A stretch of 64,000 nt of DNA, from NCBI GenBank assembly GCA_002104905.1, contig MCFE01000245.1, positions 1 to 64,000 on the forward strand, read 5' to 3'. The position numbers and the translations under genes are program-made. This document shows positions 34,607-47,711 of this stretch, piece after piece. This DNA is from Basidiobolus meristosporus CBS 931.73. Lineage: Eukaryota; Basidiobolomycota; Basidiobolomycetes; Basidiobolales; Basidiobolaceae. Positions within the stretch are counted from its first letter, which is position 1, and each line of letters begins with the position of its first letter. The notes under the pieces are model-generated. The model saw only the letters and a list, made by a program, of their open reading frames with translations. It was not told the origin of the DNA and did no database searches.

Positions 34607-35902
34607 TTACCTCGGTTTATACAGATGCCTGGCGGTGAATAATGCGCCCAACACTACACAGGCCACCCCAACGGCGATATAGGCAATACCAAGGAACGGA
34701 TTTCGGCCTCCCAAGAAAGAGGCGGTGGAGATGACGATTGCTTTCGTTCCTCCGAACTTGGTGACATCAAAGTTCAAGTCAATGGTCACCTCGTATTTCC
34801 CTTCTTTCATGACGGTGGCGTCATTACGACCGTAGAGCTTTCTGAAATTTGGAAGCCCTGCGGTGCGCATCCATACCTGAAAATGCTCATCCTGGGATAT
34901 ATCTGGAGGCGGGTTATCTGCAGTATATACTCCGTTAGGATATCTGATGGCCCAATTTGGAGGGGGTCGAATCTGAGTTAGATCGGTGTATCCGCTTTTC
35001 TTGTATTTCTGGGCATCCGATGCCCAAGCGATGCCTTTCGCTTGAAATGTAAATGTTTCATTATCTGCCTGGGCGCCACCAGGAATGTTCAGGAGGACGA
35101 AATTGCTTATGGTATCTTGTAAATACCACGAGTTAGCACACGAGCAGTTTCGATACGAGATTCATTCCAGCTTACCATTGAACATAGAATTCGCTATCAG
35201 GCCACAAGGATATATAGCAACCCGATTGTTTGGATTGTTGCTGTCCGTCGTGGTGGCCAGCGGCTTACAGTTGCTATTTTCAAGGGTAGCTGCATCAACG
35301 GCCACCCCTTTGAGTTGATTGACATCAAAACTTTTGACGTAGCGACGGTGGTTTTGGTAGAAATTGGTCAGTCTGTAGTATAGGAAGACCGGTGGCTTCA
35401 GAGTGGTAGGTATATCTAGCTTGATATAGCATCGGGTTGTATTTACACTTGGATTTGTTGCCAAGGGTACGAATTCCTTGCGGTACTGTGGGATAGGGAT
35501 TTTTGAGGCGCCGGGGAAGGCTGCGTTGAATGAGTTGGAGGGCATATATGAGTAGGTTTCCGTAGCGGCGTTGCACGAGGTATAGTCAATTACTAATTCG
35601 CTAACCTAGAAGTAAGAAGGTCAATATCGAGTTGCAGGTTGATATATTGCAAAGAGATTACGCTGTCGCTGGCATATAGCAGGAGACCGCCTAATGGAGC
35701 AAAGAGAATCCCTACGATAAAGAGCGTGGGAAGGACGGTCTTGGGTGTAAGAATTGGTTGCCATGCCTTCAGACGTTGTTGCTTGAAAGCCGTATCTATG
35801 GTGCAGTGAGGAGAGGGGGTCTGGTAAATGCTTTGAAGGATACCTCAAACACGAACTTTAAGACATACTTGCTGGCTTACGGTTCTTTATTTCAGAGCTC
35901 AT
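34607..35902 (-). CDS. CDC50/LEM3 family P4-ATPase beta subunit
   Basis: Obligate subunit of phospholipid flippases in Golgi, endosome or plasma membrane. The start [19 protein letters not shown] leads to [20 protein letters not shown] (first membrane helix). The lumenal domain has [61 protein letters not shown] and [19 protein letters not shown], with paired cysteines and N-glycosylation sequons. The C-terminal helix follows ([20 protein letters not shown]) with a basic KPR end. Five exons. I cannot tell which of Cdc50, Lem3/Ros3 or Crf1 it corresponds to. Complete. Confidence 0.92.
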
Positions 35903-36356
35903 CTGCTGCAACAAGCTGGAAAGGGCGAAATTCTATACTTGGCTGTTCTGAAAGGGTAGATAGGTAAGGAGAGGCTGAGTAGGAACAATGTCACATTCCC
36001 ATGAAATTCGAACTTGATTACATTGTCCAAGCCCTACATCCTGAACGCATTTATGTGCCTTCGCAGCTACCAATCACTATTGCACCTTGGCCAAATCACT
36101 GATGTTGAATAACAGGAAGTACATTAATGTTCCTAATTTTAGCAATTTATAAATAGACTAATGAGGGTACGGTTTGATGTGCCTTAGACAGCTGATTGAT
36201 GGAAAACCAATTTATTGAAGCACCAAGATATACACAATAGAATGCAGAGCAAAATCCATTAAGAAATGAGAAACAAAAACCAAAATATCCTATGTTGATT
36301 ACAGAATGAGAAACTAAATACAAAATTGACTGTAAGTATATATACAGCGCGTATGA
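35903..36356. other. Intergenic
   Basis: About 450 bases, upstream of the CDC50-family gene and downstream of the forkhead gene. AT-rich; no gene seen. Confidence 0.5.
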
Positions 36357-37640
<1,284 letters not shown>

Positions 37641-38796
37641 CCGACTAATTGTTTATTTGGAACGTCAGCTTCGAGTTATAGCTATGGATATCAAAGAAGC
37701 CCAAGAAATAGTGCGGAATAATGTGAAAGTTAGGGCAAGACGTCGCTTTGTTGATCCTCATATTTATAACAGCGATGAAGGATACCATGTCCACACGGTG
37801 TGGGGCGCATATTCCATGACCAAACGATGAAACACAGGCAAATATCTACAATTTCAATCGCTAGTGTCTCTGCTAAATCTATCAGAACGTTTCTCATGAA
37901 TACCAGTTGTGGAGTGCTCTGGAGTCTCTCTGCTTTGTGCGAGATAGCATGCCTCTTCCACGTTCGGCACGATATCATCCTGATTCAATGAGTGATCGCA
38001 TTTCTTCGGCATGAAACAACAGCAGCTCGAGTACACGATGCACAAAAGTCAACACATACTCTTGCAACGTAGGAATTAAGAATGTTTTTATGAGGCAGTT
38101 GCATAAATTTGCAGATCCTGAAATTCCACCTCGAAGTCGATCAGATGGTGAGTGCTTCGATAAACCATGCTCTTGCTTTGCTCACTGGCATACTGAGCCC
38201 GCATAACTTTGTCACCTTTCTGTGCATAGAAGTGATGTTATTCTTCCCCCATACTCTCAAATCTCTAATTCTCCGCTATCTCGCTGATTCCATGCATTAA
38301 ATCGAGCTTCGAATCCTCAGCTCTCCATCGATAACGGCCTACCCCGTGCCTTAGTTGGCTGGAATACGACCAGTCAGGTTTGGTGTTTCCAGTGTTGCTC
38401 TATGGTCGCAAAAGCCCAAGTTTCAGCGGATTGATCGCGTGTGACAGTATTTCACATACTTTTCAGGAATCCGTGACTAATGAAGGTAAGAATAATCATC
38501 AGATATGGTAGTGCCCCCAAAATTTACTGAGCCAGGATATGGAATTAGAATAGACCCTCTATATAACGTCGTATGGATCTGACACCCAAGTTTAATTACC
38601 AGAACTACAGTATTGGTCGCACGAGTTGATGTGGGGGGGGGGGGAGTCATGAAATATGTATTGCATTCCTCCTTTCTAAGCAGTATCCCATTCTAATCTT
38701 ATATTGGGCTTAGTATTCCCACTTTAATACTATTGCGATTTCTTCATTATCTCTCTACTCTCTTTTGTACCTCCTACTAAAATATAATACAGAGCA
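37641..38796. other. Intergenic between forkhead and kexin genes, with a poly-G tract
   Basis: About 1.15 kb of divergent upstream sequence. It contains a 12-base G tract at 38633-38644, a likely length-variable homopolymer. Short frames have no domain. No gene seen. Confidence 0.55.
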
Positions 38797-41405
38797 ATGA
38801 AGTTTCTTTGTAGGGCACTTCTTGCAATATCACTGCTGACTTTCCCCCACTCTATCACATCGAGTTTACCTGATTGGCATGGCCGTATGAAGCATGAGAC
38901 TCACGAATATTATACTTTAAAAGTAAATACGCAAAATGTATCGCCTCTAGATATTGCCACTCTACTTGGACTTGAGTATGTGGGCGATATGCGTGAGTTA
39001 GGGGATTATCACATTTTTTCAATGCCAAGGAACGTTATACATCCATACGGTTCGGTGGAAAAGCGCTTTGCACAGTTGAAGGAAGATCATGGCACCGGAA
39101 ACCTGAAAAAGCGAGAATTTCATCAGTTTAGCCAAGTGCAAGGTCAGCTCCAACAGCAGACTCTTAGAAAACGAGTGAAGCGCGTTGTGCCTGCCCCTCC
39201 ACCCCCGGCGGAGGGAGGATCCTCAGCAGAGATAAGCCAAAGCCTTACTGCCAAATCAGTAGCGGAATCGTTTGGCTTTCAGGATCCGGGTTTTCCTGCG
39301 CAATGGCATCTGTTTAATGAGCAAAACGTAGGAAATGACTTGAATATCACTGATGTATGGCGACAAGGTAAGTCGAAAGCAAGATAAAAGCGACTCGTTT
39401 ACAACTAATAACCTTATCCAAACACCTAGGTATAGTTGGAGAAAACGTGGTAGTTGCCTTGCTAGATGACGGTTTAGATATGTATAGTGATGACTTAAAA
39501 GCCAATTATGTATGTGTTATAAAGACACTCTAATGTTTCAACACTACTAATACCCCTTTGACCTCCAGTTTGCTGAAGGGTCCTATGACTTCAACGACCA
39601 CGTACCAGAGCCAAAACCAAAATTATTTGATGACTATCATGGAACTCGCTGTGCTGGTGAGATTGCGGCTGTCAATAACACAGCCTGTGGCATAGGTGTA
39701 GCGTATGGCGCTAAGGTTGCAGGTAGGATTGCACAGTTTACTTGCCGACGACTTCTTGCTAATCATCAATTTGGGATATGATTAGGAGTTCGTATTCTCT
39801 CAGGAGAGATAAGTGACGCTGATGAAGCACTAGCCTTGGTTTATAAGAACCAAAAGAACCATATCTTCTCATGCAGCTGGGGACCTCCTGACGATGGGCA
39901 GTCTATGGAAGCACCTAGTGAAATCATTCTTGACGCTATGATCAAGGGGATTAATGAAGGGCGCGGCGGAAAGGGTAGCATTTACGTATTTGCTACTGGA
40001 AATGGCGGCAACAGTGAGGACAATTGCAATTTTGATGGCTACACCAATAGCATATATACCGTATCAATTGGTGCTGCTGACAGAAAGAATGGACATCCTT
40101 ACTATTCAGAGAAGTGCTCAGCTCAACTGGCCGTCACCTACAGTAGCGGGGCTAGTGGATCCGATTATATCTACACCACTGACGTCGGCAAAAACAAATG
40201 CACCGATCGCCACGGCGGCACCTCGGCAGCTGCACCCTTGGCAGCTGGTCTCTTTGCACTTGTACTTTCAATACGTCCCGAACTACATTGGAGAGATGTA
40301 CAACATCTGGCAGTCAATACAGCGATTCCTATCGCTCTAGACGATGACGATTGGAAGGATACTGCGGCTGGCCGTCGATTCAACCATAAATACGGATACG
40401 GCAAACTGGATGCATATCGCCTGATAGAGGCAGCCAAAGTCTACAAGTCTGTCCCACCGCAAGTTCAGCTTACATCTGATGTTATCCATGTAAACCAGAG
40501 TATCCCCTCGGACTCTAATGGATTGAGTAGTACATTCACGGTCTCTGAGGATCTTTTGAGGCAACAAGCATTTGGAAAATTGGAACACATCACCGTTAAA
40601 TTGAATGCTGAGCATCAACGACGTGGTGAAGTTATTGTACATTTAATCTCGCCCAACAACATTACATCCGAACTGTCGCCAGGGAGAAAGTTTGACGACA
40701 GCGTCGAAGGGTTTCGTAACTGGACTTTCATGACGGTCAAGCATTGGTAAGTTATCTTAACGTGTTTTGCCTTGGTTTCTGTAAAACTGATTGTTCCAAA
40801 GGGACGAGCCATTGATAGGCGAGTGGACTCTTCGAGTATTGGACCCTGAAAACCCTGGCAAGACAGGAAAATTCGTTGACTGGACCATTAATTTCTTCGG
40901 GTCTAAATCAGAGGCGTCTGAGGAACCCACCTCCACCGAAACGCCTGAAGCACCTTCGGCCCAACTTCCTACGAATAGCTCTCAGGAGGTCGAGAAAATA
41001 ACCCATTCATCTTCAAGGGTGTTCTTGTTGAGTGTAGTGGGCATTTGCGGAACACTGGGCTTGGTTGTAGCGGCATTTTTGGTTCACCGACGTTATGTCC
41101 GAAACAGGGGACTTTGGGAAGCATACGAGTTTGAGACCATGGGATCTAATGGCAACAATCAAACACCCCGGGTTGGAATATTCGAGCAGGCGCGTAGATA
41201 CTTCAAGCCAAGCCAAGACATTGAGGATTCCCACGATGCTCTGCTGGGCAACAAGCAAGAAAATGACATCAACGCGATGTCGGCGTTTGTTGATGTTGAG
41301 ATAACACCTACAATGGCGGAGCAGTCGGGCTTCGAGATTGGAGAGAGCAGTGATGAGGAGATCGGAGAATCAAGCCATCAAAGTGCAGATGCAGAAAGTA
41401 TTTAG
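38797..41405 (+). CDS. KEX2: Kexin-type proprotein convertase (subtilisin family), copy 1
   Basis: Type I membrane serine protease of the late Golgi that cleaves after dibasic sites. Exons about 38797-39368, 39430-39509, 39569-39721, 39785-40748 and 40801-41405, roughly 790 residues. A signal peptide ([16 protein letters not shown]) leads a prodomain with dibasic sites including LRKRVKR. The catalytic triad is Asp in VALLDDGLD, His in YHGTRCAGE and Ser in [13 protein letters not shown]; the oxyanion Asn is in ATGNGG. The P domain follows ([20 protein letters not shown] ... [10 protein letters not shown]), then a Ser/Thr stalk, a membrane helix ([20 protein letters not shown]) and an acidic cytosolic tail with a YEFETM tyrosine motif. 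All elements of a working kexin are present. Confidence 0.95.
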
Positions 41406-41800
41406 CCGCCACCCTAGTAGACCCTCTGTATATCATTTCACAATTCCCCGGCATATTATATTATACAACCATTATTTATTCCCGATGAAATAAACGATTA
41501 ATTTATACATCTTCCTCGGTGTAAACATCCTCCCATCACAGAATCCAAGGGTATCAACTAATTCTAGGATCAACCCAATCGTTACGCGTCAATAAGACCA
41601 ATCACCAGGGTGTTTACAAAAACCAAAACAACAATGATCCCGTTCGGCGAGAAGTTAAAAACAAACAACAGTCGTGACTGAAGTTTAGTTGGTATTCTTC
41701 CACGTCCATACCTCCATTCCCTTCTGCCCCTCTTATCTGTACTAGATATTTGCCATTTGTTTATTTGCGAGGGCAACTCTCGATATCTTAATTAGCTAGT
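41406..41800. other. Intergenic, MCM7 promoter side
   Basis: About 400 bases. No gene. An ACGCGT (MCB-like) hexamer is present at 41584-41589 (gttacgcgtc), about 215 bases upstream of the MCM7 ATG. MCB sites bind MBF in other fungi; a role here is inference. Confidence 0.45.
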
Positions 41801-44062
41801 ATGAGTAGTCTTCTGTACACCGTTTCCATTCCCATCAGTATTGAGGATGAGCTTGACAAGATCTCCTCTTTTTTCGAGAAGTTCTCGGTCGGGGCAAAGC
41901 CAAGCCAGGACTCTATTGAAGACTCCATGGAGATAGACACACCCTCTGAGCAGCAAAGAAGTTATAAGTACCTGGAGCTGTTACAGGACGTGGCCAATTG
42001 CGTCGTCGACTCCGTAACCATCGAACTGGATGATATTGCTAAATTCGAGGAAACCGAAAGTGGGCTAGTTAGAAATATTATGCAGAATACCAAGCGGTAT
42101 CAGGATTTGTTCTCTCGAGTCATTGATCGATTGATGCCTGCTCCTACCGTCGATGTCTCTGTACAAGGATCTGTCATTGATGTCATCATCAACCAGCGCC
42201 GCCAGCGTGACCAGGAGCGTAGTGAAGAAGCAGGCCCCAAGTTCCCAGACATTTTAACTCGCAGATACTCCGTGTACATTAAGCCCCTTTCCAAAGACAA
42301 GGCAGTTGCAGTGCGCGAGATTCACGGTGACCGCGTCGGTCAACTCGTAACTGTTCGTGGCATTGTGACCAGAGTCTCAGACGTCAAGCCGCTCTTGTCG
42401 GTTTGCGCTTACAGTTGCGACTCTTGCGGGTTTGAGGTTTTCCAAGAGATCAAGCAAAGACAATTCATGCCACTTACCGAGTGTCCATCTGAAGAATGTA
42501 CCAAGAACAAGACCAAAGGACAATTGTTTATGCAAACACGTGCCAGCAAATTCTTGAAATTCCAGGAAGTCAAGCTTCAAGAAATGACCGATCAAGTTCC
42601 TATGGGACATATCCCACGTACCATGACAGTTCACATGTATGAGGACTTGACTAGAAGTGTGAATCCCGGTGATGTGGTTCATATCTCAGGAATCTTCTTA
42701 CCGACTCCCTTCTCCGGATTCCGCGCCATCCGTGCTGGCTTGATTGCCGACACTTTCCTCGAAGGCCAGCACATCGAGCAACTCAAGAAGCAATACGAGC
42801 AGATGGAAATCACTGATGACATCCGTGCTGAAGTTGAGAGCCTCAGCCAAGATCCTGACGTCTATAGCAGACTTGCCAAAAGTATTGCCCCAGAAATTTA
42901 CGGCCATGAAGACGTCAAGAAAGTTTTGCTACTTCTTCTCGTCGGAGGTGTCACGAAGAATACGGAGGATGGCATGAAAATCAGAGGCGACATCAACGTC
43001 TGCTTAATGGGTGACCCTGGTGTAGCCAAATCCCAGATGTTGAAGTTCATTTCTAAAACTGCTCCCCGTGGTGTGTTTACCACTGGACGTGGTTCATCCG
43101 GCGTAGGTTTGACCGCTGCCGTTATGAGAGATCCTGTCACTGACGAAATGGTGTTGGAGGGAGGTGCTCTGGTGTTGGCTGATAATGGTATTTGCTGCAT
43201 TGATGAGTTTGACAAGATGGATGAACAAGATCGTACTGCAATTCACGAAGTAATGGAACAGCAAACTATCAGCATCAGTAAGGCAGGAATCAATACTACC
43301 CTGAATGCTCGTACCTCTATCCTGGCAGCTGCCAATCCAGTCCACGGCCGTTACAATCCCAACCTGCCTCCACTTCGTAACATCAACTTGCCCGCCGCCC
43401 TACTCTCCCGTTTCGATATTCTCTATCTGATGTTAGATACTCCCTCCGAAATCGACGAGTTGCTTGCCAGACACGTAACCGAAGTTCATATGACCAACTC
43501 CGCTCCTCAAACCGACGTTGAAGTCCTTGAGCCTAGTATGCTTCGTCATTATGTTTCCATGGCTAGACAGAAGCGACCTACCGTGCCTAGGGATGTTGCA
43601 GAGCATATCGTCAATTCCTACGTTCAAATTCGACACGAATACTTCTCTCACTTGAAGGGTGGCTCCCGCAACGGACAAAAAGGCCCAGCTGTACACATTA
43701 CCGCTCGTACCTTGCTTGGCATCATCCGTTTGGCCCAGGCTTTGGCCAGAATTCGGTTCGCTGACCAGGTTGATCCTCAAGATATCGATGAAGCCCTGCG
43801 TTTGATGGATTCCGCACACTCCAGTCTAGATCAATCTGCTAAGGGAACACAATCCTCAACCCAAGATACAATCTTCACCACCATTCTCCAAATGTTCAAC
43901 GAGCTTCCTGGTGAGAAGGTGCTGAAGTATCGTTCGGTTGTCGATCGCTTGTCGAGAACGGGAAATAGCGAGAAGAAGGTTATTGATGCTATCAAGAAAT
44001 ACGAGAACTTGAACATTTGGGTTCTCAACCAAGCTCGTACCAAGTTAACTTTGATTAATTAA
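41801..44062 (+). CDS. MCM7: DNA replication licensing factor MCM7
   Basis: Subunit of the MCM2-7 replicative helicase. Single exon, 753 residues. Features in order: N-terminal domain, LVTVRGIVTRVSDVKPLL, a zinc site (CDSC ... CPSEEC), AKSIAPEIYGHEDVKKVLLL, Walker A GDPGVAKSQ, Walker B with CIDEFDKMDEQDRTAIHEVM, sensor 1 AAANPVHGRYNP and arginine finger LLSRFDILY. The string CDSCG...PSEECTKN and the VPMGHIPR segment match MCM7 specifically rather than MCM2-6. Its 3' neighbour on the same strand is MCM2. No intron despite its length, in contrast to most neighbours. Confidence 0.96.
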   Translation: MSSLLYTVSIPISIEDELDKISSFFEKFSVGAKPSQDSIEDSMEIDTPSEQQRSYKYLELLQDVANCVVDSVTIELDDIAKFEETESGLVRNIMQNTKRYQDLFSRVIDRLMPAPTVDVSVQGSVIDVIINQRRQRDQERSEEAGPKFPDILTRRYSVYIKPLSKDKAVAVREIHGDRVGQLVTVRGIVTRVSDVKPLLSVCAYSCDSCGFEVFQEIKQRQFMPLTECPSEECTKNKTKGQLFMQTRASKFLKFQEVKLQEMTDQVPMGHIPRTMTVHMYEDLTRSVNPGDVVHISGIFLPTPFSGFRAIRAGLIADTFLEGQHIEQLKKQYEQMEITDDIRAEVESLSQDPDVYSRLAKSIAPEIYGHEDVKKVLLLLLVGGVTKNTEDGMKIRGDINVCLMGDPGVAKSQMLKFISKTAPRGVFTTGRGSSGVGLTAAVMRDPVTDEMVLEGGALVLADNGICCIDEFDKMDEQDRTAIHEVMEQQTISISKAGINTTLNARTSILAAANPVHGRYNPNLPPLRNINLPAALLSRFDILYLMLDTPSEIDELLARHVTEVHMTNSAPQTDVEVLEPSMLRHYVSMARQKRPTVPRDVAEHIVNSYVQIRHEYFSHLKGGSRNGQKGPAVHITARTLLGIIRLAQALARIRFADQVDPQDIDEALRLMDSAHSSLDQSAKGTQSSTQDTIFTTILQMFNELPGEKVLKYRSVVDRLSRTGNSEKKVIDAIKKYENLNIWVLNQARTKLTLIN

Positions 44063-44538
44063 TGAAACCAGGGCTATTATTACGTTCTTGATCAATCGGT
44101 TTATTTTTCCATGTTTCAATATCAATGCCTATTCATGTTTGTATATAGATTCTTTCCCTTCATTTGTGAAATGGATTCTTCGCAAAAGTGTGGTTAGTCT
44201 TGTCGCTAATAAAGTTGACAATAATCCCAAATTCTCTAGCATCGAGTAAACCTTGCCAGTATGGAGCTATCGTAATTCCTCGGGAAATCCCTGTGATTGG
44301 TTGATTTTCCCCCTCAGGAAATCGTCCAAAACAGTATTTTGAGATTTCAAAACAAACAAGTACAAACATAAACAATGATATCTCTAAAAAGCCAAAACAT
44401 TGTGAATAACTCCAATTCCGTATCTTCTCTTCCGACAATCATAATCTTTCCTATTATTATCCCTGGATACATAACCGTCGTTCAGTTTACTTCGCCTAGT
44501 TTCTAGCATACCTTGTACTTTGTTCACAATATCACAGA
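44063..44538. other. MCM7-MCM2 intergenic
   Basis: About 475 bases separating two same-strand MCM genes. Small minus-strand frames at 44160-44578 have no domain. No gene seen. Confidence 0.55.
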
Positions 44539-47404
44539 ATGGTAACGTTGCTGGTGTTGGACTATCAGGTGTGTTCACAAACCGGCTAACCTATACCCTT
44601 GTCGCTATTTTAGGCTTCACGCAAACGTACCAGAGATTCCCCCGCTCCACTCCAAACCAGTGATGATTTGGTTAGCTCGCCACCGGCAAATTTCCTACCC
44701 TCCAGTCCTTACTTATACTCCGACTTGCCCGGAGAGGAAGACCTAATTCATGAAGATATGGTGGAAGATCTTGATGATGAAGCTGGAGAAGACCTATTCG
44801 GCTCCGATATGGAAAAGTAAATGATATCCAGTCTGTTGAACACTTGATTTGTTACTAACAGTGTTCTTTGGTTTATTAGCGACTATAAAGAGAATATCAA
44901 GCTCGACACGTACGAAGCAGACGATATCGATGACCAAGAATACGAAGCTATGGACATCGCCTCTAGGGCTGAGATCGAAGCTCGTATGAAAGCCAGAGAT
45001 GCAATGTATGGAAGAAATGTCCCTGCAGCATTCTTGGGAGAGTACGACGAAGCCGATCAGCGTATTTCGGAGCCTCGTCGCCGTAGAAGATTGAGAGAAA
45101 GAGATATGGATGTTGGCATGCAAATCGATGACGACTCCACATATACACCACTCGAGGATATGGATATGAAAGGACAAAGTATTGCCGAGTGGGTCCTAAA
45201 TCCCGAGGTTACCAAAGCCATCAAGAGAGAATTCAACCATTTCCTTCTCACTTACGTTGATGATCATGGTAACTCCGTCTATGGTGAACGGATTCGTAGA
45301 TTGGGCGAAGGTTAGTATCATTTATCATGCTTATCTACACGTCAAACCACAGCATTCTAATCAATTTCGTGATGCAGTCAACTCCCAAAGCTTGGAAGTC
45401 AGCTATACCCATCTCGCAGATTCCAAACCTCTATTGGCCTATTACCTCGCCAACTCCCCTTCACAGATGTTGACCATCTTGAACCAAGTTGCATGGGAAA
45501 CCGTACTCAAGATGTACCCCTATTACGATCGTATCTACTCTGAAGTCCATGTACGAATTGCAGAATTGCCGTCCATCTGCAGTCTACGTGATCTTCGTCA
45601 AACCCATCTCAACACCCTTGTTCGCGTGTTTGGTGTAGTTTCCAGAAGAACAAGCGTATTCCCGCAGTTGAAGTATGTCAAATATGACTGTCTCAAGTGT
45701 GGTAATGTTCTTGGCCCGTTTTATCAAGATGCCCAGAACGAAATCAAGGTCGGGAACTGTAACAATTGTGGATCCAAGGGTCCGTTCAATGTCAATGCCG
45801 AGCAAACGGTCTACAGAAACTACCAAAAAATCACTCTTCAAGAAACCCCCGGCACCGTGCCTGCCGGCCGTCTTCCTCGTCACCGCGAAGTAGTCTTGTT
45901 GTTCGACCTGATCGATAATGTCAAGCCTGGAGAGGAAATCGAAGTCACCGGTATATACAAGAATAACTTCGATTCCTCATTGAACACCCTCAATGGGTTC
46001 CCAGTGTTTGCCACCATCCTTGAGGCCAATTCTATCAACAAAAGATCCGATGAATTCGCCACATTCAGACTTACCGAGGACGATCTCAAAGAAATCCGTA
46101 ACCTCGCCAAGGATGAAAAGATCGGGCGGAGAATCATCAAAAGTATCGCCCCATCCATCTATGGACACGATGATATTAAAACCTGCCTTGCTCTCTCTCT
46201 GTTTGGAGGCTGTGCGAAGAATCACAACAACAAGCATCGTATCCGTGGAGACATCAACGTATTGATGCTCGGTGATCCGGGTACTGCCAAGTCCCAATTC
46301 CTCAAATATATCGAACAAACCGCACACAGAGCCGTCTTTACTACTGGCCAGGGTGCTTCAGCCGTCGGTCTAACTGCCTCTGTGAGGAAAGACCCAATGA
46401 CCAAGGAATGGACATTAGAAGGAGGAGCTCTGGTGTTGGCCGATAAGGGAGTGTGCCTTATCGATGAGTTCGATAAAATGAACGACCAGGATCGTACTAG
46501 TATCCATGAAGCTATGGAGCAACAGACAATTTCCATCTCAAAGGCTGGCATTGTCACCACACTACAAGCTCGATGTGCAGTTGTTGCTGCAGCCAATCCT
46601 ATCCGAGGCCGATACAACCCCTCTATTCCATTTTCGCAGAACGTGGAGCTCACCGATCCTATTCTTTCCCGTTTCGATGCCTTGTGTGTTGTAAAGGACG
46701 AGGCTGACCCACTTCTGGATGAACAATTGGGTAGATTTGTTGTGGAGAGTCACATGCGCAGTCACCCCGACTTCTCACCTGAAGAATTGGAAACTTCCAC
46801 AACCATCAAAGACGAAGATCTCATCCCACAGGACTTGCTCCGAAAATACATCATGTATGCCAAGGAGAACGTCTCGCCCAAGATTCATCAGATCGATGAG
46901 GAGAAGGTCACCAACTTCTATGCCCAGTTGAGACAGGAATCAGTGTTCTGTGGAGGAATCCCAATCACAGTCCGTCATCTTGAATCCATTGCTCGTATGA
47001 GTGAAGCTCGTGCCAAGATGCATCTCCGTGACTTTGTTCGAAGTGATGATGTTGACTTTGCTATCAAAACCATGCTTCGTTCCTTCACCGAAGCACAGAA
47101 ATATGCAGCCAAGGTGTATCTTCGTAAGAAGTTGGCCAAGTATCTTAGCTACGACAGTGACCGATATGAGTTATTGCTTCATTTCCTCAAGAACATCCTT
47201 ATGGACCATATCAAGTTGCATCAACTTAAGCACAAGGGACAAAGCCCAGAGAAGGTATCAATCCCTCTTCAAGAGTTCGAAAGCAAAGCGGCTGAGAAAG
47301 ATATTCATGACATCTATCCTTTCTGCGAGTCCCCACTATTTACCGAGAGTGGATTTGTACTCAATCGGGAGGCTGGTTTGATCGTCAAAGATTTGGTTGC
47401 TTAG
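44539..47404 (+). CDS. MCM2: DNA replication licensing factor MCM2
   Basis: Subunit of the MCM2-7 helicase and, in other species, a histone H3-H4 chaperone through its N-terminus. Four exons, about 885 residues. The acidic N-terminal tail (EEDLIHEDMVEDLDDEAGED, LDTYEADDIDDQEYEAMD) is typical of MCM2. Then WVLNPEVTKAIKREFNHFL, a zinc site (CLKC ... CNNC), SIAPSIYGHDDIKTCLAL, Walker A GDPGTAKSQF, Walker B LIDEFDKMNDQDRTSIHEAM and arginine finger ILSRFDALC. The start is ambiguous: the exon may be only ATG (44539-44541) joined to ASRKRTRDS, or ATG plus nine codons to 44571 with a second donor; both are in frame. Confidence 0.95.
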
Positions 47405-47711
47405 AGTGATCGGCCTCTCATTATGTTTAATAGATTTCTCATACACTATCTTGAAAAATTTTATTCTTGTACACACCACCATTGCTTTATTTATGATTAA
47501 ACTATCTAAAAGTCATATCCTCAAGCAGCCAGAAGGAATTACCAGTGGTGTTCAAGTAGATCTCCTCTCCATAATTGATGTATTCAAGCTCATCACATTT
47601 GAGATCTAGTGATTCCACTTCGTTGATGATTCATTTGTTTAATATCACATATATACATATCATAATTCCAGATTGATTATTGTGTCATGCTTTTCTGTGT
47701 ATTAGTTCACC
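47405..47711. other. Intergenic, LUC7 promoter side
   Basis: About 300 AT-rich bases between the MCM2 stop and the LUC7-like start. No gene seen. Confidence 0.5.
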
